Positions 1-5,837 of a DNA stretch of 9,407 bases are shown here, piece by piece. Position 1 is the first letter of the stretch, and every line of letters starts with the position of its first letter. Location: positions 1-9,407 of the forward strand of contig JALFHA010000096.1 in the NCBI GenBank assembly GCA_022776785.1. Reading direction: 5' to 3'. This DNA comes from Clostridiales bacterium. Its GTDB lineage: Bacteria; Bacillota; Clostridia; Christensenellales; Aristaeellaceae. A model generated the notes under the pieces. That model had not been told where the DNA came from and ran no database searches. It worked only from the letters and a program-made list of their open reading frames with translations. Both the position numbers and the translations under genes were made by a program.

Positions 1-687
1 GAGACGGGCGGCGGAGAGTGCTGCGTGCTCGTCGATGAGAAGGGACAGGCGGCGCAGGCAGATGCGGCGCTTCTGCCAGCGCAGGACGGCGTGCTCGCAC
101 TCCCGGATGGCCAGCTTCTCTGGCGGGAGACGGACGGCGGCTCGGAGGTCGTGCGCCGGAATGGCGACGGCAGTGAGCGATGGCGGACGCGCACGCCCAT
201 CCACACGGCGGCGGACAGGCTGCAGTGGCTGTGCGCCGCGCGGACGCAGGCGGGCGGCTTCCTGCTCGGCGGTCGCTACCTTTCGCAGGTGGAGGCCGTC
301 ACAGAGAGGGAGGAGGACTTTTTGCAGCGCTCGACGGACGGACTGCGCTGTGAGGCGGTGCTTGCCGAGCTGAGCGCCGCGGGCGTGCTCAGGCGCATCA
401 ACACGCTGGCGGATTTGGGCAGCGTGTGTGCCATACTGCCCGCTTCGGATGAAAACGAGGGCGCGCTGCTGTGCACGGGCAATGAGATGACGACCAGCGA
501 GGCGAATGTCGTCGCCGCGCTGGACGGGAGCCGCTGGCGCGTGCTGCATACGGCGCTCCTCCCCGAAAACGCGTTCCTGCTGTCCACGCAGGACGGCGGA
601 CTGCTGGCGGCGGGAACCTCGCGCCGCAACGGGCGGCTGACGGCGGTGCTTGAGCGCGTGCCGCAGGAGCGGGCCGATAGAGAATGA
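1..687 (+). CDS. Repeat (beta-propeller-like) protein of unknown function, 3' part only
   Basis: The frame is open from the first base of the window, so this is the C-terminal part (228 residues visible) of a longer protein. The GTG at 25 is merely internal and is not a credible start. The visible sequence has at least three loosely repeated units, each with a glycine-rich strand: GGFLLGGRY around residues 85-93, GALLCTGNE around 152-160 and GGLLAAGTS near 206-214. The last is followed by a charged turn and a hydrophobic strand (LTAVLERV). A 'GG-hydrophobic-x-x-G' strand of this kind is typical of WD40/PQQ-like or delta-60-type propeller repeats in extracytoplasmic Firmicutes proteins, but I cannot assign a family. 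Any signal peptide would lie upstream of the window. No terminator follows, and the next strong start (758) is 70 nt away on the same strand, so co-transcription with the flavoprotein gene is plausible. Function unknown. Confidence 0.75.
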   Translation, partial: ETGGGECCVLVDEKGQAAQADAALLPAQDGVLALPDGQLLWRETDGGSEVVRRNGDGSERWRTRTPIHTAADRLQWLCAARTQAGGFLLGGRYLSQVEAVTEREEDFLQRSTDGLRCEAVLAELSAAGVLRRINTLADLGSVCAILPASDENEGALLCTGNEMTTSEANVVAALDGSRWRVLHTALLPENAFLLSTQDGGLLAAGTSRRNGRLTAVLERVPQERADRE

Positions 688-761
688 ACAAAGAATTGGA
701 AACGGAGGATGTGCTCCGTGGAGCGCATCGCTTCATACAACGACAGGAGAGTAAACCATGA
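684..761 (+). CDS. Possible 25-codon bridging ORF with ATGA overlaps at both ends
   Basis: An ATG at 684-686 overlaps the stop (685-687) of the upstream gene as ATGA. The frame stays open for 25 codons and stops with the TGA at 759-761, which overlaps the ATG of the FAD dehydrogenase (758-760), again as ATGA. The peptide would be MNKELETEDVLRGAHRFIQR followed by QESKP. It is charged and matches no family I recognise. A possible Shine-Dalgarno AGGAG at 665-669 is 14 nt away, longer than usual. A small hairpin (CGGAG/CTCCG, 703-718) also lies in the gap. Two exact ATGA overlaps suggest translational coupling, but in such a short frame they may be chance. Confidence 0.22.
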   Translation: MNKELETEDVLRGAHRFIQRQESKP

Positions 762-2146
762 AAAAAGATGTCGTGATCGTCGGCGCAGGGCCGGCGGGTA
801 TCTTTACCGCGATTGAAATGATCCGCAGGGGCAGCAGGAAGTCCATCGCCATTGTGGAGAAGGGGCAGCCGATTGAGAAGCGCCGCTGCCCGAAGGCCGT
901 GACGAACAAGTGCGTGAGCTGCCGCCCGTACTGCCACATCACCACGGGCTTCTCCGGCGCGGGCGCGTTCTCCGACGGCAAGCTGTCGCTCTCCTGCGAG
1001 GTGGGCGGCGATTTTCCGACGCTCATCGGCGCGGACAAGGCGCAGGATCTGATCGACTACACCGATAAAATCTACCTCGAGTTCGGCGCGGACAACCACG
1101 TCGAGGGCGTGGGCAACCCGGATGAGGTGCGTGAGATCCGCAAGCGCGCGATCAAGGCGGGCCTCAAGCTGGTGGACTGCCCGATCCGCCATCTGGGCAC
1201 GGAGAAGGCACAGACGCTCTACCTCGCGCTGGAAAACTACCTGCGCGACAATGATGTGGAGCTGATCTTCGGCTGGGAGTGCGAGGAGCTCATCATGGAT
1301 GGCGAGACCTGCCTGGGCGTGTCCATCCGCAAGGGCGAGCAGGTGCAGGAGATTCGCGCGGAGCACACCGTCGTGGCGACGGGCCGACGCGGCGCGGACT
1401 GGCTCGAGCGCCTGTGCGCCGAGCACGGCATTGCGCATCAGCCGGGCACCGTGGACATCGGCGTTCGCGTGGAGTGCCGCAACGAGGTGATGGAGGAGGT
1501 CAATCGCGTGCTCTACGAGAGCAAGCTCATCGGCTATCCCAAGCCCTTCAAGAACAAGGTGCGCACCTTCTGCCAGAATCCCGGCGGCTTCGTGAGCCAG
1601 GAGAACTATGACAACGACCTCGCCGTCGTCAACGGTCACTCCTACAAGGATCTCAAGAGCGACAACACCAACGTGTCCGTGCTGTGCAGCCACAATTTCT
1701 CCGTCCCCTTCAACCAGCCCATCGCCTATGCGCAGAAGGTCGGCGAGCTGACGAACATGCTCGCCAACGGGCACATTCTCGTGCAGCGCTTCGGCGACAT
1801 CCTCGACGGAAAGCGCACCTGGCAGAAGGAGCTCTCCCAGTCGAACGTGCGCCCGACGCTGCCGGATGCAGTCGCGGGCGACATCACCGCCGCCATGCCC
1901 TACCGCGCGATGATCAACATCATCAACTTCATTCAGGCTGTGGACGTGGTTGTGCCGGGCTTTGCCTCCACGGAGACGCTGCTTTACTCGCCGGAGCTCA
2001 AGTTCTACTCCAACCGCGTGAAGATGGACGAGGAGCTGAGCACCAACGTGCATGGCCTGCACTGCCTGGGAGACTCCTCCGGCTGGACGCGCGGCCTGAT
2101 GATGGCCTCCGCCATGGGCGTGCTGATGGGAAGAAAGCTTGCGTGA
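758..2146 (+). CDS. FAD-dependent dehydrogenase, COG2509 type
   Basis: A complete 462-residue flavoprotein. The start at 758 is supported by AGGAG at 745-749, eight bases upstream. Residues 4-14 form the first Rossmann strand and dinucleotide loop (VVIVGAGPAG), and E34 (IAIVEKG) is the acidic residue expected to hold the FAD ribose. Residues 44-59 hold four cysteines (C44, C52, C55, C59), followed by a glycine-rich stretch, GFSGAGAFSDGKLSLS, characteristic of this family. The second FAD contact is near the C-terminus (CLGDSSGWTRG, residues 436-446), followed by a helix that closes the nucleotide site. The family is a relative of HI0933/TrkA-like flavoproteins. Its substrate is not established, so I give no reaction beyond FAD-linked redox chemistry in the cytosol. 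No membrane segment is visible. It is followed by the independent rplJ promoter, with no hairpin terminator seen after its stop. Confidence 0.88.
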   Translation: MKKDVVIVGAGPAGIFTAIEMIRRGSRKSIAIVEKGQPIEKRRCPKAVTNKCVSCRPYCHITTGFSGAGAFSDGKLSLSCEVGGDFPTLIGADKAQDLIDYTDKIYLEFGADNHVEGVGNPDEVREIRKRAIKAGLKLVDCPIRHLGTEKAQTLYLALENYLRDNDVELIFGWECEELIMDGETCLGVSIRKGEQVQEIRAEHTVVATGRRGADWLERLCAEHGIAHQPGTVDIGVRVECRNEVMEEVNRVLYESKLIGYPKPFKNKVRTFCQNPGGFVSQENYDNDLAVVNGHSYKDLKSDNTNVSVLCSHNFSVPFNQPIAYAQKVGELTNMLANGHILVQRFGDILDGKRTWQKELSQSNVRPTLPDAVAGDITAAMPYRAMINIINFIQAVDVVVPGFASTETLLYSPELKFYSNRVKMDEELSTNVHGLHCLGDSSGWTRGLMMASAMGVLMGRKLA

Positions 2147-2168
2147 GCAAAAAAATTTTCACGAACCG

Positions 2169-2197
2169 TTGACATGCGCGCATATCTGTGATAGAAT
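2169..2197 (+). promoter_or_regulatory. Sigma-A-type promoter of the rplJL operon
   Basis: A perfect -35 TTGACA (2169-2174), a 17-bp spacer and a -10 TAGAAT (2192-2197, one mismatch to TATAAT). Transcription should start near 2203-2205, just upstream of the L10 leader. This is a strong constitutive-type promoter, as expected for abundant ribosomal proteins, with control applied downstream by the leader. Confidence 0.9.
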
Positions 2198-2204
2198 AAC
2201 CGAT

Positions 2205-2340
2205 GTGAATTGAAAAGTTCTGTGCCTAAGACAGCTGGTGACGCCTTCGCGTCATAATGTTTGCCAGCCGAGGCGCGAGCGTGCGATTATCCGTGAATGC
2301 GGTCTTCTGCCCTTGCGCCCAGCGCAGGGGCTTTTCTTTT
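2205..2340 (+). promoter_or_regulatory. Ribosomal protein L10 leader RNA
   Basis: This leader carries the conserved parts of the Firmicutes L10 leader, to which L10 (or the L10-L12 complex) binds to repress its own operon. The segments AAGACAGCTGG (2228-2238) and CCAGCCGAGG (2264-2273) match the conserved core. Pairings that can be drawn are: closing stem AAGAC (2228-2232) with GTCTT (2302-2306); GCTGG (2234-2238) with CCAGC (2264-2268); and a hairpin TGACGC/GCGTCA (2239-2244/2249-2254) with loop CTTC. The leader ends in an intrinsic-terminator hairpin at 2310-2330. The expected mechanism from the family is that bound L10 stabilises the leader fold and favours the terminator. I made the assignment from motif and stem order, not from a covariance search. 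Confidence 0.85.
2310..2340 (+). terminator. Attenuator hairpin at the end of the L10 leader
   Basis: A nine-pair stem (2310-2318 with 2322-2330, containing one G-T pair, core CTTGCGC/GCGCAGG) with the three-base loop CCA is followed by CTTTTCTTTT. It lies before the rplJ ribosome binding site and inside the same transcript, so it should act as the regulated terminator of the L10 autogenous circuit. A second small hairpin (CCGAA/TTCGG, 2341-2354) abuts the Shine-Dalgarno AAGGAGG. Confidence 0.85.
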
Positions 2341-2371
2341 CCGAAACCTTTCGGGAAGGAGGATAATGACC

Positions 2372-2893
2372 ATGTCCAAGAACATTGAAGCAAAGAAAGT
2401 CGTTGTTTCCGAAATCGAGGAGAAGATCGAGAAGGCGCAGTCCATCGTCATCGTCGAGTACAAGACCCTGACCGTGGAGGCCATCACCGCGCTGCGTGCC
2501 AAGTGCCGCGCCGCCGGCGTCGATTACTGCGTTCTCAAGAACACGCTCTTCAAGCGTGCGATGGAGAACAAGGGCATCAAGCTCGATGACAAGGTGCTCG
2601 AGGGCCCCAACGCCTTCGTGTTCAGCAACAACGATCCGGTTGCCGCGCCCCGTCTCATCAAGGAGTTCATCGCGGCCGCTGAGAAGGACAAGAAGAAGTC
2701 CCCGCTGACCATCAAGGCCGGCGTGATGGACGGCGCTGTCCAGAGCGTGGACGAGGTGAAGGCTCTGGCCGACATCCTGCCGCGCGAGCAGCTTATCGCC
2801 AAGATCATGGGCTGCCTGAATTCTCAGGCTACCGCGCTGGCCTTCGTCATCAAGGCGATTGCCGAGAAGCAGAGCGAAGCCGCTGCCGAGTAA
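2372..2893 (+). CDS. rplJ: Large ribosomal subunit protein uL10
   Basis: L10 forms the base of the ribosomal stalk: its N-terminal domain binds 23S rRNA, and its C-terminal helix carries the L7/L12 dimers that recruit GTPase factors. The product is 173 residues, normal for the family. Residues 28-63 hold the family core, including ALRAKCRAAGVDYCVLKNTL, followed by GPNAFVF at 78-84. Residues 131-168 form the long helix that should bind the L7/L12 dimers. Two in-frame starts exist. ATG 2366 is only three bases from AAGGAGG (2356-2362), while ATG 2372 is nine bases away, so I choose 2372; the longer form would add Met-Thr. An open extension further upstream is the non-coding leader. Expression should be autoregulated through that leader. 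rplL follows after 63 bases in the same operon. Confidence 0.95.
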   Translation: MSKNIEAKKVVVSEIEEKIEKAQSIVIVEYKTLTVEAITALRAKCRAAGVDYCVLKNTLFKRAMENKGIKLDDKVLEGPNAFVFSNNDPVAAPRLIKEFIAAAEKDKKKSPLTIKAGVMDGAVQSVDEVKALADILPREQLIAKIMGCLNSQATALAFVIKAIAEKQSEAAAE

Positions 2894-2956
2894 AATGCTG
2901 TGCCGCGTGAGCGGCGAAAACCACAAAATCAAATCATTAAGATGGAGGAAATAATT

Positions 2957-3331
2957 ATGGAAATCAATGAGATCGTCTCCGCTATTGAGAGCCTTACTCT
3001 GATTCAGTGCTCCGAGCTCGTCAAGGCTCTGGAGGAGAAGTTCGGCGTGACCGCCGCTGCCCCCGTTGCCGCTGCCGGCGCTGCTGGCGCTCCGGCTGCC
3101 GCCGCTGAGGAGAAGACCGAGTTCGACGTCGTGCTCACCGGCTTCGACGCCGCCAAGAAGGTCGCCATCATCAAGGCCGTCCGCGAGGTCGTTCCGGGCC
3201 TGGGCCTGAAGGAAGCCAAGGACATCGTCGAGGGCGCGCCCAAGACCCTGAAGGAGGGCGCTTCCAAGGAGGAGGCCGAGGCCATGAAGAAGAAGCTGGT
3301 CGACGCCGGCGCCACCGTCGAGGTCAAGTAA
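2957..3331 (+). CDS. rplL: Large ribosomal subunit protein bL12 (L7/L12)
   Basis: The acidic stalk protein, present in several dimers on L10, that contacts elongation and initiation factors. The product is 124 residues, normal for the family. The three classical parts are visible: an N-terminal dimerisation helix pair (residues 1-31, with IESLTLIQCSELVKALEEKF), an alanine/glycine/proline hinge (32-50), and the globular C-terminal domain from EEKTEFDVVL (51-60) to the end. The factor-binding helix is around 68-80 (KVAIIKAVREVVP), followed by GLGLKEAKDIVEGAPK. The start at 2957 has GGAGG at 2944-2948, eight bases upstream; an open extension back to about 2900 has no comparable site. Co-transcribed with rplJ and followed at once by a strong terminator, so rpoB is not part of this operon here. 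Confidence 0.96.
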   Translation: MEINEIVSAIESLTLIQCSELVKALEEKFGVTAAAPVAAAGAAGAPAAAAEEKTEFDVVLTGFDAAKKVAIIKAVREVVPGLGLKEAKDIVEGAPKTLKEGASKEEAEAMKKKLVDAGATVEVK

Positions 3332-3352
3332 TCCATTTTTCCCGAAAGAGAG

Positions 3353-3385
3353 GCCGCTGCGCGGATTTCCGCGCGGCGGCTTTTT
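3353..3385 (+). terminator. Intrinsic terminator of the rplJL operon
   Basis: A 12-bp GC-rich stem (3353-3364 with 3369-3380, one G-T pair) and a four-base loop ATTT are followed directly by TTTTT (3381-3385). It lies 21 bases after the rplL stop. This is a strong Rho-independent terminator that closes the stalk operon. Confidence 0.93.
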
Positions 3386-3391
3386 GCAAAC

Positions 3392-3517
3392 ATGGCGGTT
3401 GCAAAGTCAGGATTCTGTTGCGGAATCGTACAGGCGCTGCGAGCAGCGTATGCGCTGGTAAACATGATAAAGAAAACACACCCCGCATCGGCAGTTGTCC
3501 GAGAGGGGTGTGTCTGA
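3392..3517 (+). pseudogene. Short frame resembling the IspH N-terminus (possible remnant)
   Basis: A 41-codon frame whose first residues, MAVAKSGFCCGIVQALRAAY, resemble the start of IspH (LytB, 4-hydroxy-3-methylbut-2-enyl diphosphate reductase). In that family the N-terminus reads roughly AKSAGFCFGVKRAV followed by AY, and the cysteine is an iron-sulfur ligand. The distance from the start codon also fits. The resemblance ends after about 22 residues, and no IspH sequence follows before the stop at 3515-3517 or in the xpaC region. There is no ribosome binding site or promoter: the rplL terminator lies immediately upstream, and the 3' end overlaps the xpaC terminator. Third codon positions are not GC-rich, unlike the neighbours. 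It may be a decayed gene start or a chance match. Confidence 0.2.
3467..3513 (-). terminator. Intrinsic terminator of xpaC
   Basis: Read on the minus strand, ACACACCCC (3513-3505) pairs perfectly with GGGGTGTGT (3484-3476). A nested TCGG/CCGA stem (3502-3499 with 3491-3488) closes a seven-base loop. The outer stem is followed by TTTCTTTATC. It lies 17 bases beyond the xpaC stop. On the plus strand there is no T-tract, so it should act only in the xpaC direction. Confidence 0.85.
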
Positions 3518-3529
3518 TGCGATTCCGGT

Positions 3530-4471
3530 TCAGTGCCCGCCCATCGTCAGGCTCTGTCCGCCCGTGGCGTTGGGCTTTTTCTTTTGCTGCCGCTGGGAGA
3601 GCACGTCAGCGAAGGGATCGTACTCGCCCTGCTCCTCGTCGATCAGGCCGTCGGACTTGAGCATGTCGCGCAGCACGTCCATTTCGCTTTCGAGATCGAT
3701 GAAGCGATACTCATCCAGCGCCTCGACCTGCTTGACGAAGGCCTTGTCGATCATGCCCACGGCCTCGGAGATACGCTGGCGCACCTCGCGCGCCTTGGGC
3801 GTGCTGGCCGTGTTTTCCAGCTTGGCGCGCGCCTCGAGCAGGCGCAGTGTGGTGGGCAGATAGTAGCGCAGGAATGTGCGAAGCTGCGAGAGGAGCTGCG
3901 GGCGCTGCTCAAGCAGGGAGAGGAGCTGGCCGCAGCTGTTCTCGATGGAGTCAATCTGCGCGGAGAGCGCAGGGTCGGGGATGAGATCGTTGGCGCGGCG
4001 GATGCGCTGCATGGCTGCGCGGCCCTGACGAATGACATCGGCGACGCCTGCATCCTCGTCGATGCTGCCGCTTGCCTCCGGAGAGGAGGTCTGCTGCTGC
4101 GCGGCAGCCTGCCGGGCAGAGTCCTCGGTCTGCTGCCACTGGCGGTTGACCTCGCTGTCATCCGTCACGGTGCAGTCCTCATCGCGGTAGTCCGTCGTCC
4201 GTCCAGCGCGCCTGTCCGACCGGTCGGCGCGGCGGCTTTCCCTGTCGCTGCGCCAGCGCCGGACGTGCACGCCGCTTTCGTCGATATCCACGTCCCAGTT
4301 CATCCGTTCCGCATCCTCACGTTCCTCTTCTTCTGCGGCAACCTTTTCCAGCACATGGAAGATGAGGTATACGCCCAGCGGGCCGATCGGCCCGCCCACA
4401 CAGACGGAAAGCAGATACCACGCCCAGCGCGGCAGATAATCGAGCTTGTGAAGCAATCGCTTGGCTTTCAT
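3530..4471 (-). CDS. xpaC: XpaC family protein (5-bromo-4-chloroindolyl phosphate hydrolysis family)
   Basis: A 313-residue protein assigned by its C-terminal half. FLRYYLPTTLRLL (residues 200-212), preceded by a helical region with LLSLLEQRPQLLSQL and followed by a long helix ending in DLESEMDVLRDML (259-271), is the conserved core of the XpaC family. The N-terminus (about 16-43) is a hydrophobic hairpin with GGPIGPLG in the middle, probably a membrane anchor. Residues 45-150 are a highly charged, low-complexity linker rich in D, E, R, S and Q. The family name comes from an old plate phenotype in Bacillus; the biochemical role is not settled, though XpaC is often linked with TelA-type proteins, none of which is visible here. 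The start at 4471 has AAGGGG about eight bases upstream. It has its own promoter and terminator, so it can be monocistronic. Confidence 0.82.
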   Translation of the reverse strand: MKAKRLLHKLDYLPRWAWYLLSVCVGGPIGPLGVYLIFHVLEKVAAEEEEREDAERMNWDVDIDESGVHVRRWRSDRESRRADRSDRRAGRTTDYRDEDCTVTDDSEVNRQWQQTEDSARQAAAQQQTSSPEASGSIDEDAGVADVIRQGRAAMQRIRRANDLIPDPALSAQIDSIENSCGQLLSLLEQRPQLLSQLRTFLRYYLPTTLRLLEARAKLENTASTPKAREVRQRISEAVGMIDKAFVKQVEALDEYRFIDLESEMDVLRDMLKSDGLIDEEQGEYDPFADVLSQRQQKKKPNATGGQSLTMGGH

Positions 4472-4524
4472 GTAAGGTCCCCTTCCGGGCAGAAGCCCGC
4501 CCAGCCTTTAATCAGAATGAACCT

Positions 4525-4553
4525 ATTATAGCAGAATTGCCGTACGCTGTCAT
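4525..4553 (-). promoter_or_regulatory. Sigma-A-type promoter of xpaC
   Basis: On the minus strand, a -35 ATGACA (4553-4548, one mismatch to TTGACA), a 17-bp spacer and a perfect -10 TATAAT (4530-4525). The start point is predicted near 4518, giving a leader of about 47 nt. That leader contains a small hairpin (CGGGC/GCCCG, 4499-4486, loop TTCT) directly before the ribosome binding site. Confidence 0.85.
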
Positions 4554-4601
4554 CTCTTTGCGTGCAATCTCAACCGGTTTTTAGCATGAAAATTGATGTT
4601 T

Positions 4602-5810
4602 TTAGCGGGAGAGCGGGGGCTTTTGCCCCTTTTTTCGCATCATGGGCTCCGGGTCCTGCGTGCGGGTGGGAACGGGGCGCGCGATGCGGCGGCGAATGTC
4701 GCCCACGACAAAGCGGATATCGGCGAAGAAGCCGTCCAGAATTCCGGTGCGCAGAAAGTTCACGGCCGTGATCCAGATGATGGGCGCCACGACAAGCCCC
4801 GTGATGCCGTAAAGCTGCATACCGGCGTACATCGAAAAGAGCATTTGCAGCGATGAAAAGCCCGTCGCTCCGCCGAGCACGCGCGGCTCAAAGATGCGCC
4901 GCAGGACATAGAGAACGAGGTACAGGAAAAGGAGCTGTGTCCCCATTTTGAAAAAGCCCAGCACCAGACAGATCAGCCCCCAGGGGACGAGCACCGTGCC
5001 CGCACCGAAGAAGGGGATAAAGTCGAGGAAGGCGAGCACCAACGCAATGGGCAGGGGATAGGGCACGCCGATGATGAAGAACGCGGCGAGGATGATGGCC
5101 ATATCCACCAGCGCGAAGATGAGCTGCGAGCGGAAGAAGCCCAGCACAGCGGTGCGGAAGCTGTGGCCCATCAGCCGCAGCGATTCCTTGCCCTTGGCGC
5201 CAACATAGCTGTAGATGTTTTCCCGCAGGTTGGGAAAGTCCGCCGTGATGATGCAGCTGGCCAGCACGAGCACCGTCAGGAAGATCACGAAGCCCGGCAC
5301 CTCCATAGCGAGGTTGCTGGTGACGCCCACGGCAGAGCCGAGCACGCGGCTGATGAGGTTGCGCAGCCAGTCCCACGCCTGCGCGACCCACGCGAGGATC
5401 TCCGTGCGCAGCGTGTCATATTCAGGCGGCAGCAGCGTGAGCAGCTCCTGCGCCTCGCTGTAGAGCAGGTTGTACACGCTCTGAAGCTGGGAGACGATGG
5501 TGGGCACAGTGCGCGTCAGGCCGATGAGCTGGGTGATGACCTGCTCGGCAAACGTCAGACACAGGATGAACAGCAGCGCATAAAACACGAGCACCAGAAT
5601 GTAGGAAAACAGCTTGCGCGTCAGGCGCAGGCGCTTTTGCAGCACGCGGATGACCGGATTGAAGGCCCACGCCATGATGAAGGCCAGCAGGAACGGCATC
5701 AGGATGCCCATCAGCGTGCCGCCTCCGAGGATGCACGCGCCTATGGCGAGGACAAGCACAACCAGCTCGATGAGCAGGCGGAAATAGATGGTTCTGGGCG
5801 ATTCGTCCAT
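4602..5810 (-). CDS. ytvI: AI-2E family permease, YtvI-like (sporulation integral membrane protein)
   Basis: A 402-residue polytopic membrane protein of the AI-2E transporter (PerM/UPF0118) family. Hydrophobic segments are seen at about 12-30, 32-50, 67-87, 171-190, 222-249, 252-280, 288-305 and 325-355. A long amphipathic soluble stretch (about 90-165) separates the two halves, as in the family. The signature DFIPFFGAGTVLVPW (263-277) and the later EPRVLGG (308-314) match the YtvI subgroup. That subgroup is named for a sporulation-associated Bacillus protein, which suggests but does not prove a spore-former. The transported substrate is unknown; some relatives are Na+(Li+)/H+ antiporters. 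The basic tail (372-402) is cytoplasmic-like. AAGGAG lies nine bases before the start. It follows the LCP gene by 27 bases and is probably co-transcribed with it. No clear terminator follows, so read-through into xpaC is possible. Confidence 0.8.
   Translation of the reverse strand: MDESPRTIYFRLLIELVVLVLAIGACILGGGTLMGILMPFLLAFIMAWAFNPVIRVLQKRLRLTRKLFSYILVLVFYALLFILCLTFAEQVITQLIGLTRTVPTIVSQLQSVYNLLYSEAQELLTLLPPEYDTLRTEILAWVAQAWDWLRNLISRVLGSAVGVTSNLAMEVPGFVIFLTVLVLASCIITADFPNLRENIYSYVGAKGKESLRLMGHSFRTAVLGFFRSQLIFALVDMAIILAAFFIIGVPYPLPIALVLAFLDFIPFFGAGTVLVPWGLICLVLGFFKMGTQLLFLYLVLYVLRRIFEPRVLGGATGFSSLQMLFSMYAGMQLYGITGLVVAPIIWITAVNFLRTGILDGFFADIRFVVGDIRRRIARPVPTRTQDPEPMMRKKGQKPPLSR
4616..4635 (+). 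terminator. Plus-strand terminator-like hairpin inside the 3' end of the permease gene
   Basis: GGGGC (4616-4620), loop TTTT, GCCCC (4625-4629), then TTTTTT (4630-4635). It has the full form of a small intrinsic terminator but reads on the plus strand, opposite to the gene that contains it. The bases encode part of the basic C-terminal tail, so the pattern may be a by-product of lysine, glycine and proline codons. If active, it would stop antisense transcription entering the permease gene. Confidence 0.3.
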
Positions 5811-5837
5811 AAGCTAGCACTCCTTGCGCATCAGAAT

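Noticed and set aside
398..2062. A 554-codon minus-strand frame opposite the flavoprotein and the repeat protein
   Set aside because: It lies opposite a clear COG2509 gene with FAD motifs and a good ribosome binding site. The antisense composition is low-complexity and shows no start signal.
2297..2371. Upstream in-frame extension of rplJ
   Set aside because: This stretch is the end of the L10 leader with its terminator hairpin. The AAGGAGG site points to the ATG at 2372 (or 2366).
3476..3513. Perfect 9-bp inverted repeat considered as an operator or mobile-element end
   Set aside because: It lies just past the xpaC stop and is followed by a T-rich tract on the minus strand, so an intrinsic terminator explains it fully. 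There is no second copy in the window.
3533..4531. A 332-codon plus-strand frame opposite xpaC
   Set aside because: The minus strand carries the XpaC core, a consensus promoter, a ribosome binding site and a matched terminator. The plus frame has none of these.
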